From Bradyrhizobium sp. dw_411 (GTDB lineage: Bacteria > Pseudomonadota > Alphaproteobacteria > Rhizobiales > Xanthobacteraceae), in assembly GCF_018449695.1 (NCBI RefSeq), contig NZ_JAAVUY010000002.1, forward strand, positions 434,001-498,000: a DNA stretch of 64,000 nt, given 5' to 3'. How positions within the stretch are numbered: position 1 is the stretch's first letter; each line of letters opens with the position of its first letter. Below are positions 16,227-25,343 of this stretch, piece after piece. Below the pieces are notes generated by a model. It was not told the DNA's origin. It did no database searches and was given only the letters and a program-made list of their open reading frames with translations. The position numbers were made by a program, and so were the translations under genes.

Positions 16227-17291
16227 ATGAAAAGCTTCCAGGTCACCGATTTCAATGCCCCTTTGCAGGAAGTGGATCATCCGACACCGCAGCCATCGGG
16301 CACGCAGGTCCTGATCAAGGTGAAGGCGGCGGGTGTCTGTCACAGCGATCTGCACATCTGGGAAGGCGGTTACGATCTCGGCCATGGACGCAAGCCACTG
16401 TCGCTGAAAGATCGCGGCGTATCGCTGCCGCGCACGATGGGACATGAAACCGTCGGCGAAATACTGGCGTTCGGGCCGGATGCCAAAAATGAGACCGGCG
16501 GCCTCAAGGTCGGCGACGTCGCGCTGGTCTATCCGTGGCTCGGCTGCGGCAAATGCGAGACCTGTCTCGCCGGCGATGAAAACATGTGCCTGAAACCCAA
16601 TGCGCTCGGCGTCTATTGCGACGGCGGCTATGCCGATCACATGACGGTGCCGCATCCGCGCTATCTCTTGAATCTGAAGGGCCTCGATCCCATCACCGCG
16701 GCGCCCTATGCCTGTTCCGGCGTCACCACCTACAGCGCGCTGAAGAAGGTCGAGAACGTGTTCCACACGCCGATCGTTATTTTCGGCGCCGGCGGGCTTG
16801 GCCTGATGGCGTTGTCGCTGCTCAAGGCGATGGGCGGCAAGGGCGCCATCGTCGTCGATATCGATGCGCGCAAGCGTGAAGCGGCTGAGGCCGCGGGTGC
16901 GCTTGCGACCGTCGATGGCAGCGCGCCCGATGCGCTGGAGCAATTGACGAAGAAAGCCGGCGAGCCCATTCGCGCCGTGATCGATCTTGTCGGCAACGCC
17001 AAGACCACGCAGCTCGGGTTCGACTGCCTGACCAAGGGCGGTAAGCTTGTCATCGTCGGCCTGTTCGGCGGCGGCGCGCCATGGGCGCTGCCGCTGATCC
17101 CGATCAAGGCGATCACGATCCAGGGCAGCTATGTCGGCAATCTCCGCGAGACGCAGGAATTGCTCGATCTGGTGCGCACCAAGCACATTGCCCCGATCCC
17201 GGTAACGCCGATGCCGCTCGCCAAGGCGAACGAGGCGCTGGTCGATCTGCAAAAGGGCAGGCTGGTCGGGCGTGCGGTGCTGACGCCGTAA
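16227..17291 (+). CDS. Zinc-binding alcohol dehydrogenase (MDR family)
   Basis: 354 residues, ATG 16227 with GGGAGAG upstream. NAD(P)-dependent oxidation of an alcohol. Catalytic zinc ligands are the Cys in GVCHSDLH (about residue 37) and the His in MGHETVGE (about 73); the structural zinc site CGKCETCLAGDENMC (about 109–123) has all four cysteines. The Rossmann motif GAGGLGLMAL lies near 187. An extra loop between the two zinc-ligand motifs (YDLGHGRKPLSLKDRGVSLP) is longer than in horse-type ADH. Substrate unknown. Confidence 0.92.
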   Translation: MKSFQVTDFNAPLQEVDHPTPQPSGTQVLIKVKAAGVCHSDLHIWEGGYDLGHGRKPLSLKDRGVSLPRTMGHETVGEILAFGPDAKNETGGLKVGDVALVYPWLGCGKCETCLAGDENMCLKPNALGVYCDGGYADHMTVPHPRYLLNLKGLDPITAAPYACSGVTTYSALKKVENVFHTPIVIFGAGGLGLMALSLLKAMGGKGAIVVDIDARKREAAEAAGALATVDGSAPDALEQLTKKAGEPIRAVIDLVGNAKTTQLGFDCLTKGGKLVIVGLFGGGAPWALPLIPIKAITIQGSYVGNLRETQELLDLVRTKHIAPIPVTPMPLAKANEALVDLQKGRLVGRAVLTP

Positions 17292-17307
17292 CTCCGCTCC
17301 TACTGCC

Positions 17308-17387
17308 GTCATTCCGGGATGGTCCGAAGGACCAGACCCGGAATCTCGAGATTCCGGGCTCGATGCTACGCATCGCCCCGGAATGAC
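17308..17387. repeat. Family A palindromic repeat, copy 1
   Basis: GTCATTCCGGG … CCCGGAATCTC/GAGATTCCGGG … CCCGGAATGAC. The two ends are inverted copies, the centre is a 22-bp perfect palindrome, and the two side hairpins are GGTCCGAAGGACC (left) and GATGC-TAC-GCATC (right). Other copies: 22644, 51335, 63537. Confidence 0.8.
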
Positions 17388-17435
17388 GGTATACCCGCAG
17401 TGACGATTGTTATTCGCCCCATCCAAGGAATCCCC

Positions 17436-18518
17436 ATGTCTGCCAATAACGCGTTCCATATTGCTGTGCTGCCCGGTGACGGTATCGGTCCTGAAGTGAT
17501 GGACCCGACGCTTGAGATCCTGCGCAAGATCGAAAAGACCTCGGATCTGAAGTTCCGCTTCACCGAGGCGCCGGCTGGCGCCAACCATTATCTCGAAACC
17601 GGCAAGTCGATGCCCGAGAGTACGGTTCGGCTGTGCGACGAGGCCGACGCGATCTTGCTCGGCGCCTGCGGCCTGCCGTCGGTGCGCTACCCCGATAACA
17701 CCGAGATCATGCCGCAGGTGGAGCTGCGCTTTCATTTCGATCTTTATGCAGGCGTGCGTCCGGCGCGGCTCATTCCGGGCGTGCCAAGCCCGATCGTCGG
17801 CGCCGATCAACGCGGCATCGACCTCGTGGTGATCCGCGAATCCACCGAGGGCCTGTTTGCCTCGATGGGGAAGGGGATCGTCACCGACACCGAGGCGCGC
17901 GAAACGCTTGTCATCACGCGCAAGACTTCGGAGCGGCTGTTCGAGTTTTCGTTTCGCCTCGCCGAGCGCCGCAAGGCGCGCGGGCGCGCCAATGGCGGGC
18001 TGACCTGCGTCGACAAGGCGAATGTGTTTAAGGCGTTCGCGTTCTTCCGCGAGATGTTCAACGACGCGGCCAAGCGCCATCCTGACGTGAAGACCGACCG
18101 GCTCTATGTCGATGCCTGTTCGGCGATGCTGGTGAAGCGTCCCTGGGATTTCGACGTGATGGTGATGGAGAACATGTTCGGCGACATCCTCTCCGACATG
18201 ACGGCGGGCCTGATCGGTGGCATGGGCATGGCGCCATCGGCCGATGTCGGCGATCATCATGCGGTATTCCAGCCGTGCCACGGCACTGCACCCGATATCA
18301 TGGGGCAGGGCAAGGCCAATCCGACCGGCATGATCCTCTCCGCCGCGATGATGCTGGACTGGCTCGCCGACAAGCACGGCCTTGAGGGCGCCGCAGAAGC
18401 CGGCGAACGCATCGAGCGCGCGGTCGACAAGGTCTATGCGGATGGCATCAAGCCGATGGAATTCGGCGGCGGCAACGGCACTGCGGATATTGCCAAGGCG
18501 GTGTTGGAAGCGTTGTAG
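17436..18518 (+). CDS. Tartrate / isopropylmalate-type NAD-dependent beta-decarboxylating dehydrogenase
   Basis: 360 residues from ATG 17436 (AAGGAA upstream); the longer open frame runs back through repeat A and is rejected. Family of isocitrate/isopropylmalate dehydrogenases: start IAVLPGDGIGPEVMDPTLEIL, substrate loop VVIRESTEGLFASMGKGI near 122–140, the catalytic Lys in CVDKANVFKAFAFFREMF near 190, metal-binding Asp residues in NMFGDILSDMTAGLIGGMGMAPSA and the NAD loop CHGTAPDIMGQGKANPTGMILSAAMML. Oxidises and decarboxylates a 2-hydroxy acid such as D-malate, tartrate or 3-isopropylmalate; which one is uncertain. leuB is more often slightly longer and placed with leuCD, so a catabolic enzyme is my preference. 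Confidence 0.85.
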   Translation: MSANNAFHIAVLPGDGIGPEVMDPTLEILRKIEKTSDLKFRFTEAPAGANHYLETGKSMPESTVRLCDEADAILLGACGLPSVRYPDNTEIMPQVELRFHFDLYAGVRPARLIPGVPSPIVGADQRGIDLVVIRESTEGLFASMGKGIVTDTEARETLVITRKTSERLFEFSFRLAERRKARGRANGGLTCVDKANVFKAFAFFREMFNDAAKRHPDVKTDRLYVDACSAMLVKRPWDFDVMVMENMFGDILSDMTAGLIGGMGMAPSADVGDHHAVFQPCHGTAPDIMGQGKANPTGMILSAAMMLDWLADKHGLEGAAEAGERIERAVDKVYADGIKPMEFGGGNGTADIAKAVLEAL

Positions 18519-18540
18519 GCGCATCGCGGGGCTCGTCAAT

Positions 18541-18626
18541 CGTAGGGTGGGCAAAGCGCAAGCGTGCCCACCATTTTACTTAGCGGCATGGTGGGCACGG
18601 CGCGGTGCGCCTTTGCCCACCCTACG
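18541..18626. repeat. Family D inverted repeat
   Basis: CGTAGGGTGGGCAAAG at the left end pairs with CTTTGCCCACCCTACG at the right end; the inner arms GTGCCCACCAT and ATGGTGGGCAC also pair. Total 86 bp, nearly symmetrical. It lies 22 bp after the dehydrogenase stop. Confidence 0.75.
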
Positions 18627-18632
18627 GTAACT

Positions 18633-18714
18633 CGTCGTTGCGAGCGCAGCGAAGCAATCCATAGAGCAACAAGGAAGCAAGAATGGATTGCTTCGCTGCG
18701 CTCGCAATGACGAC
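18633..18714. repeat. Family C palindromic repeat
   Basis: CGTCGTTGCGAGCGCAGCGAAGC at the left end is the inverted copy of GCTTCGCTGCGCTCGCAATGACG at the right, around AATCCAT/ATGGATT. It follows the family D element by 6 bp. Confidence 0.75.
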
Positions 18715-19229
18715 AGAACACACCTCCGCATTCCCGCGACGCAATCCGCCCGAGTTATGCCTGTAGCTTCCGCCCTCCCTTGAGAGGGCGCAGGGAATGC
18801 CGGGCGCTCGGTGCGCCCGCCCTCGCGCGTGCAATGGCAGAAAGCAAAAAGCACACGCGTTAGTCAGGTCACACCGGAAACACCCGGCACTCCCCGCGCG
18901 ATGGTTTACGGCTTATTTCGCGCTCTCCCCGGCGATCGGGCTCTTTTGCCGCCGTCGCCCCGCGGATAAATTCCACGAAACTTGACGCCAGCGTCGAGGC
19001 GTCAGGACCACACGACTTCGCCGTCCGCTTTTGCGCCGTTCGTCAAAGGCGCATCCGCGTCCACCGCATCCTGCCCCGCGTCCGTGACGATCGCGAACCG
19101 CCCCTCCTGTGGGACAGGACGGTTGCGAACATACCAATGATTTGCCATTTCTGAAAAACAGAATATTCTTCATCGAAGGGCTGGACAACCCACCCAAATC
19201 AATGATCGCGCAAATAAGCGTGCGCCGCG

Positions 19230-20417
<1,188 letters not shown>

Positions 20418-20458
20418 GTATGTTTTGGTACCTGGAATCTCAAATCGGTATTGCAGCC

Positions 20459-20500
20459 CATCCTTCGAGACGACCGCTTCGCGGTCTCCTCAGGATGAGG
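20459..20500. repeat. Family B palindromic repeat
   Basis: CATCCTTCGAGACG–ACCGCTTCGCGGT–CTCCTCAGGATGAGG between the monooxygenase and the Bug protein genes. A second, variant copy (CCTCATGCTGAGGAGCG … CGTCTCGAAGCATGGG) follows at 20524–20566. Confidence 0.7.
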
Positions 20501-20523
20501 TCGAAGGTGTTGAAGCACGACAG

Positions 20524-20566
20524 CCTCATGCTGAGGAGCGAGCATCGCGAGCGTCTCGAAGCATGG
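20524..20566. repeat. Family B palindromic repeat, inverted variant
   Basis: CCTCATGCTGAGGAGCG–AGCATCGCGA–GCGTCTCGAAGCATGGG. Inverted relative to the 20459 copy, making a pair of facing elements. Confidence 0.6.
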
Positions 20567-20621
20567 GCAACAAGCGACCCACTGATCCGGCATATTCGGT
20601 ACCAGCATTCTTGTTGTTGGT

Positions 20622-21605
20622 TCATTCCGCCTTGATACCCGCGGCCTTGACGATCGGCCACCATTTTTCGATCTCGGCCTTCTGATAGGCGCGCAGCGCT
20701 TCGGGCGTTTGCTGTTCGGGCGGATAGATTTCCTGCCCGATATCGCCGAGCCGCTTGCGTACGGTGGGGTCGGCGAGGCTTTCCACTACGGCGCGGTTGA
20801 GCTTGTCGATAATGTCCTTGGGCGTGTTTTTCGGCACCCACATTCCGTTCCAGACCGGCAGATAAAGACCTGGCAATCCGGCCTCGTCGACGGTGGGAAT
20901 GTCCGGCGCGGCCTGCGCACGGGTCTTCGACATCACAGCGTAGGGGCGGATGGTGCCTTCCTGAACATGGGGCAACGAGCTCGACATTTGATCGAAGATC
21001 AGATCGATCTGCCCGGCCACCAGCGCCTGCATCGCCAATGAAGTGCCGCGATAGGGGATGAACTGGATATGCGAGCCGGTCAGGGTTTCAAACAGGATGC
21101 CGCCGAGATGCGTCGCCGCGCCGACCCCTGACGTTCCCGCCATCACTCGCTCCGGGTTGGCCTTCACCCAGGCGATCAGCTCTTTGAGGTCCTTGGCCGG
21201 CGCGTCCTTGCGGGAGACGACGACGGAGGGATTGTTGGCCAGCAGCGCCACCGGCTCCAGATCTTTCAATAAATCGAACGGCAGATTGTAGATCGCGCCG
21301 GTCAGCACATGCGAGTTCATCGGCCCGACACTGAGCGTGTATCCGTCGGGCGCCGCGCGCACGACGCGTCCGACACCGAGTGTGCCGGCTGCACCCGTGA
21401 CGTTCTCGATGATGACGGATTGCCCGAGCAGAACCTGCATCCGGGCGGCGATGATCCGCGCCAGCGTATCGGTCGGCCCGCCCGCGGAGAACGGCACCAC
21501 GATGACGATCGAATGCGAGGGATAATTATCTGAACGTGCGGGCCCCGGGCCAATAAGGCAGCAGAGTGCCAAAAGGCTTGAGAGAAGAATCCGCTTGCTG
21601 ATCAT
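20622..21605 (-). CDS. Bug-family (TctC) periplasmic solute-binding protein
   Basis: 327 residues, ATG 21605. Signal peptide at about residues 1–25 (KRILLSSLLALCCLIGPGPARS). The mature part has the Bug/TctC signature IVVPFSAGGPTDTLARIIAARM near 34–55, IIENVTGAAGTLGVGRVVRAAPDGYT near 66–91 and the C-terminal ADPTVRKRLGDIGQEI. Bug proteins bind carboxylates for tripartite tricarboxylate (TctAB) permeases. No tctA or tctB is present in this window, so it is an orphan that would share a permease encoded elsewhere or act in sensing. Confidence 0.92.
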   Translation of the reverse strand: MISKRILLSSLLALCCLIGPGPARSDNYPSHSIVIVVPFSAGGPTDTLARIIAARMQVLLGQSVIIENVTGAAGTLGVGRVVRAAPDGYTLSVGPMNSHVLTGAIYNLPFDLLKDLEPVALLANNPSVVVSRKDAPAKDLKELIAWVKANPERVMAGTSGVGAATHLGGILFETLTGSHIQFIPYRGTSLAMQALVAGQIDLIFDQMSSSLPHVQEGTIRPYAVMSKTRAQAAPDIPTVDEAGLPGLYLPVWNGMWVPKNTPKDIIDKLNRAVVESLADPTVRKRLGDIGQEIYPPEQQTPEALRAYQKAEIEKWWPIVKAAGIKAE

Positions 21606-21725
21606 GTTGTCCTGTTAGCCGGCCGCATCAGTTGCGAAGCTAGAGCGTTCCCGGCCACGGGGAAAGATCACATAAACAGCACGGTGATGCCTTTTCGGCG
21701 TCACCGCGGTTCATGCCGAGGGGGT

Positions 21726-22550
21726 CTATCGCCCCGTAAAATTCGGCTTGCGCTTCTCCATGAAGGCGCGGCGGCCTTCGCGGAAATCTTCCGAGTCCAT
21801 GCAAGCGGTGCCGATCTCCTTGATCGCTTTCTTGTCGCGCTGGTCGGGATCTTTCAACACCTGCGCGATGGTGATCTTGGCGGCTTTGATCGCCAGCGGC
21901 GCATTGCCGGAAATGGTGCGGGCAATTTCAGTTGTCGCATCCCACAACTCTGCATCGGGGATCACGCGATCGACCAGGCCGATCCGGCAGGCCTCGGCGG
22001 AGTCGATCCGCATGCCCGTATAGAGCAACAGCCGCGCCCAGGACGGCCCGACCAGTGAGACCAACTGGCTGAGACCGTTATAGCCATAGGCGATGCCGAG
22101 CTTGGCGGCGGGAATGCCGAACTGGCTGTTGTCGGAGGCGAGGCGGATATCCGCCGCCATCGCCATCTGCATGCCGCCGCCGAGGCAAAAGCCGCGGATG
22201 CAAGCGATGCTCGGCTTGGGATAATCCGCCAGCAGCGCGCGCGTCGCGTCGCTGCGCTTGCTGTATTCTTCCGACGCCTGCGCGTTGTGGCGGTTTTTCT
22301 CGAACTGGCTGATATCGGCGCCCGACATGAACGCCTTGTCGCCGGCGCCGGTCATGATCACGACGCGAATATCCGGATCGTCGCGCAGCTCGATCAGGGC
22401 CGCGCCCAGCCCTTCCCACATCTCGATCGACATCGCGTTGCGCTTGGCGGGATTGTTGAAGGTCACGACGCCGACGCCCTCGGCGGCGTTCATCAGGATG
22501 GTGCCATCGGCGTAGGATTTTTCGGTGGGTGTTTTCGGGGTATCGAGCAT
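21726..22550 (-). CDS. Enoyl-CoA hydratase/isomerase (crotonase) family protein
   Basis: 274 residues from ATG 22550; a TTG at 22592 is the alternative start. Crotonase fold acting on an acyl-CoA thioester: NPAKRNAMSIEMW near 32–44, the oxyanion-hole loop AFMSGADISQFE near 73–84 and the second loop CIRGFCLGGGMQMAMAADIRLAS near 115–137. The Glu pair of classical enoyl-CoA hydratase is not evident (FGIPAAKLGIAYGY instead of PE), so a different crotonase reaction is possible. Follows the Bug protein on the same strand. Confidence 0.88.
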   Translation of the reverse strand: MLDTPKTPTEKSYADGTILMNAAEGVGVVTFNNPAKRNAMSIEMWEGLGAALIELRDDPDIRVVIMTGAGDKAFMSGADISQFEKNRHNAQASEEYSKRSDATRALLADYPKPSIACIRGFCLGGGMQMAMAADIRLASDNSQFGIPAAKLGIAYGYNGLSQLVSLVGPSWARLLLYTGMRIDSAEACRIGLVDRVIPDAELWDATTEIARTISGNAPLAIKAAKITIAQVLKDPDQRDKKAIKEIGTACMDSEDFREGRRAFMEKRKPNFTGR

Positions 22551-22643
22551 TGGAGGCTGCTTTTTGTTGATTGCGATCGGATGCAGCCGCAATGAAGCAT
22601 TGCTTCAGTATTTCGGCAATGGGTGGGGAACGCAGCCCAAACC

Positions 22644-22723
22644 GTCATTCCGGGGCGATGCGAAGCATAGAACCCGGAATCTCGAGATTCCGGGTCTGGT
22701 CCTTCGGACCATCCCGGAATGAC
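22644..22723. repeat. Family A palindromic repeat, copy 2
   Basis: Same ends and same central palindrome as the 17308 copy but in opposite orientation: the GATGC/GCAT hairpin is on the left and GGTCCTTCGGACC on the right. It sits just beyond the L,D-transpeptidase stop. Confidence 0.8.
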
Positions 22724-22731
22724 GACAACTT

Positions 22732-24075
22732 TTACTGCGCCAGATGCGCCGTCAACGGATGGCCGCCCGCCTTGTTGAAGAAGGCGGCTTCCTCGGCAGT
22801 GGCTTCGAGCAGCTGTTCGTCCTGGTTGTAGATATCGTTGCGGAACTGGATGGTCTGGTCCTTGGTCATCCAGGCCGTCAGATAGATCCAGGCCACCGGA
22901 ACCTTCTTGGGCAGGGCGATTTCCTGGTGCTGGCCGGTGGCGATGGCCGCGTCGATTGCGGGCCGGGTCCACTTCGCCATCTCTTCCTGCAGCAGCCAGG
23001 TCGCGAGGTCGCGGACATTGTCGACCCGCGAACAGCCGTGCGAGTCGAAGCGATAGTCGTCGCTGAACAGATTGTGCTGGTTGGTATCGTGCATGTAGAC
23101 CGAATAGGGATTGGGCATATCGATCTTCACCGCGCCCAGCGCATTCCACGCGCCGTTCTGCTGGCGCACCGTGAAATTCGGCGTCCGGCTGCCGGACCAA
23201 TCCACCGATGCCGGATCGATCGGCGCGTCGTGTCCGTCGAGTACTTCCATGTGCATGCGGGAGAGATAGGTCGGGTCTTTACGCATATGCGCGGAAATTT
23301 CCGTCTTCGCGATCGAGGACGGCACGGTCCAGGTCGGATTGAGGATGACGCTGGTGATTTCTGTGGTGAGGGTTGGCGACGGCTTCTCGGTCTTGCCGAC
23401 GATCACGCGATAGCGCCGCACCACCTTGTCGTTCTCGACCGCCTCGGCAAAGGTCGCGGGCAGGTTCACCACCACGTAGCGCTGTCCGAACTGGAAATTC
23501 ATATTGTCGAGGCGCTCCAGCGAGGCCTCGAGCTGCTTGATGCGCTTCTGCACGGGAACATTGAGTGCCGTCAGCGTGCGCGGGGTCATGGTTCCCGTGG
23601 GCGCGAGGCCATGGCGCGACTGGAAGCGCATCAGGCCCTCGGCGAGAGGTTCGTCAAACGGCCCGGTGGCGTGGTCGGGGGCGAGATCGCCGCTGAGCAT
23701 CAGACGTTTGCGCAGGAGATCGTCATTGGGGCCGGCGGTGCCGATCGCGAATTTGGCGTCGGCGGGGATTGTCGGCCAGCCGCCGCGGACCGCGAGGTCC
23801 GAATAACTGAGTGCGGCTTCCCGGATGCGCGCCGCGGTGCCTTCATCGTAGGTCGGCTCGTGCGAGAGCGCCAAGGCGGCTGCGGAGCGCGATTCGGGAG
23901 TCGATGCCGCGGCCTGCTTGATCGCTGGCACGCGGGGCGCTGCCGGGGTCGCGGGTTTAGCGGCGACTGGCCCGGGGCCGGCGGCGACTTCGATTTGGCC
24001 AAATGCCGGCGGGATCGCCAGCGCCGATGGGATCACAAGCATCGTGGCGACGGCAACGACGGTCATTCTTCGCAT
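22732..24075 (-). CDS. Murein L,D-transpeptidase (YkuD domain, YcbB-like) with peptidoglycan-binding domain
   Basis: 447 residues, ATG 24075. Signal peptide at about 1–26 (RRMTVVAVATMLVIPSALAIPPAFG), an Ala/Pro-rich linker, a peptidoglycan-binding domain (GPFDEPLAEGLMRFQSRHGLAPTGTMTPRTLTALN, about 138–172) and a YkuD catalytic domain (about 200–390). The catalytic cysteine lies in SHGCSRV near residue 348. Forms 3–3 cross-links between peptidoglycan stems or attaches proteins to murein in the periplasm. Two AT-rich direct repeats lie about 150 bp upstream and may regulate it. Confidence 0.92.
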   Translation of the reverse strand: MRRMTVVAVATMLVIPSALAIPPAFGQIEVAAGPGPVAAKPATPAAPRVPAIKQAAASTPESRSAAALALSHEPTYDEGTAARIREAALSYSDLAVRGGWPTIPADAKFAIGTAGPNDDLLRKRLMLSGDLAPDHATGPFDEPLAEGLMRFQSRHGLAPTGTMTPRTLTALNVPVQKRIKQLEASLERLDNMNFQFGQRYVVVNLPATFAEAVENDKVVRRYRVIVGKTEKPSPTLTTEITSVILNPTWTVPSSIAKTEISAHMRKDPTYLSRMHMEVLDGHDAPIDPASVDWSGSRTPNFTVRQQNGAWNALGAVKIDMPNPYSVYMHDTNQHNLFSDDYRFDSHGCSRVDNVRDLATWLLQEEMAKWTRPAIDAAIATGQHQEIALPKKVPVAWIYLTAWMTKDQTIQFRNDIYNQDEQLLEATAEEAAFFNKAGGHPLTAHLAQ

Positions 24076-24565
24076 GGTGGATGCCCCTGGAATGCGCCGC
24101 GTGGCGCTGCGATGAGATCGACAGGCTCGGAAATCAACAGGCCCGGCCGCCTGAGCCGCACGAAATGGGTGGAGGCGGTCCGCAATCGGATTTTCGCAAA
24201 TCTAGCCTGCGAGAGTTGCATTCTGATTAAGTTAGAATTGCTGATTAAGTTGGTTTTGCGGCTGCCGCCCTGCCCGCATGCCCCGAGCGAAGGTTGGCGG
24301 CTTTCATATGTCGCGGCGGCGGCTAATATGGTTCGCAAGACAGGTGCCGATTAAGAACACGCGTCCGGGAATCGCCCGACGCTATAAACCTGTCGTGGTT
24401 ATTGGCAGCGCATCCCAACGGCTGGGCGCCTTCAGCCATTCTCGACGGCAATACGCTGCCGCTCGATCCGCTGGCGCTAATCGATCGTATTCGCGGCGCT
24501 TCAAGTGAGAGCGGCCTGGCTGCAATTAGCCAAGCCGATCTCAGTCAGGCAGGGCAGGCCCGGCG
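24076..24565. other. Intergenic region with direct repeats
   Basis: 490 bp between the L,D-transpeptidase start and the XRE gene stop. It contains the AT-rich direct repeats at 24223–24251. From 24402 a plus-strand frame (TTG start, 55 residues, stop at 24569, overlapping the XRE stop) has coding-like composition (LDGNTLPLDPLALIDRIRG) but no ribosome-binding site and no recognised family; it may be a gene remnant. Confidence 0.4.
24223..24251 (-). promoter_or_regulatory. Tandem direct repeat, possible regulator site
   Basis: CTGATTAAGTT occurs at 24223–24233 and again at 24241–24251, 18 bp start to start, about 150–175 bp upstream of the L,D-transpeptidase ATG. Such in-phase tandem repeats are typical of response-regulator binding sites. 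The regulator is unknown. Confidence 0.35.
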
Positions 24566-24961
24566 CTAGTCTTCGTTGGCGGCAATGGATTCCATCAAGG
24601 ACACCAACTGACGCTGGACGGTCTGGTCCTTGATCTTGCTGTAGGCCCGCAGCAACCGGAGGCTGAACGCGCTGTCCAGAAACAGCAGGCTCTCGACTTC
24701 GCGCGCCTTGCCGTCGCCGTCGTAGAAGAACGTGACGGGGACATCGAGCGCGGTGGCGATCTGCTGAAGACGGGCGGCGCCGACGCGGTTGACCCCCTTC
24801 TCGTATTTCTGAACCTGCTGGAAGCTGACGCCGAGTTGGTCACCGAGTTCGGCCTGGGAAATCCGCTGCTCGACACGGCGCAACCGAATGCGCTTGCCAA
24901 GTTCGATATCCGGCTTGCCGGCGCTTCGCTGCTTCATCTTCTTTGCGACTGATTTGTTCAT
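24566..24961 (-). CDS. XRE-family HTH transcriptional regulator (PraR-like)
   Basis: 131 residues from ATG 24961; a longer TTG start at 25003 is possible. The helix-turn-helix spans about residues 15–75 (IELGKRIRLRRVEQRISQAELGDQLGVSFQQVQKYEKGVNRVGAARLQQIATALDVPVTFFY). The phrase QKYEKGVNRVGAARL is typical of the alphaproteobacterial PraR/Phr family, which controls biofilm and quorum-sensing genes in rhizobia. Its C-terminal tail (LRLLRAYSKIKDQTVQRQLVSLMESIAAN) is also as in that family. Target genes are not shown by the sequence. Confidence 0.9.
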   Translation of the reverse strand: MNKSVAKKMKQRSAGKPDIELGKRIRLRRVEQRISQAELGDQLGVSFQQVQKYEKGVNRVGAARLQQIATALDVPVTFFYDGDGKAREVESLLFLDSAFSLRLLRAYSKIKDQTVQRQLVSLMESIAANED

Positions 24962-25128
24962 AACTGCTTTTACCGTCCTTCGGTCATGAAGCCCCCCAAA
25001 CAAATGGGGAAGGGTCAGGGTTTCCCCTTATATACCGCTTTGGCCTCGCTTGAATGGGTCAAATCGTCCTTACTAAACCACAGGTAACAGATGCATATTG
25101 ATGGATGACGGTTGTGATCCGATTATGA

Positions 25129-25150
25129 GAGGTACAATGTTCCGTACCTC
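25129..25150. promoter_or_regulatory. Inverted repeat, possible operator
   Basis: GAGGTAC–AATGTTCC–GTACCTC: perfect 7-bp arms around 8 bp. It lies about 170 bp upstream of the XRE regulator start and could be an operator for it or for a plus-strand transcript. Confidence 0.35.
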
Positions 25151-25343
25151 GCCGTCATCCCGCTTCCAGAGCAATGCTATCGCCAGCGGCCAGACGCATG
25201 CACATCTAGACTTGGCAGAATATTATACGAACCACAACTACGGCGGGTTCAAGATCGCTCCATTTTTGAACGTTTATAATTAGCGCCGAAAAGGCGCCCT
25301 GCGACAAAATGTCAGGGAATTTGCGGCCCCAGTCAGCCTTGAA

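Larger units (their letters stand above)
18519..19229. other. Long intergenic region made of stacked repeats
   Basis: 711 bp without a supported gene. It holds a family D inverted repeat (18541–18626), a family C repeat (18633–18714) and then a GC-rich stretch (about 18740–19165) resembling, from memory, composite repeats that produce spurious short proteins in other Bradyrhizobium genomes. Open frames up to 94 codons exist but have arginine-rich, low-complexity content and no good start context. Confidence 0.6.

Noticed and set aside
14712..18554. A 1280-codon open frame on the minus strand opposite the CoA-transferase, alcohol dehydrogenase and dehydrogenase genes
   Set aside because: Antisense shadow created by GC3-rich codons of three well-supported plus-strand genes; His/Arg/Asp-rich composition and no recognisable domain.
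18913..19197. A 94-codon minus frame ending near the FAD monooxygenase
   Set aside because: Arginine-rich, no homology recalled except to spurious repeat-derived proteins; region behaves as repeat DNA.
22744..24354. A 536-codon plus frame opposite the L,D-transpeptidase
   Set aside because: Antisense shadow; the minus-strand protein has a signal peptide and the SHGCSRV catalytic motif.
24970..24987. Five-codon leader peptide before the XRE gene
   Set aside because: Too short to distinguish from chance and without attenuator structure.
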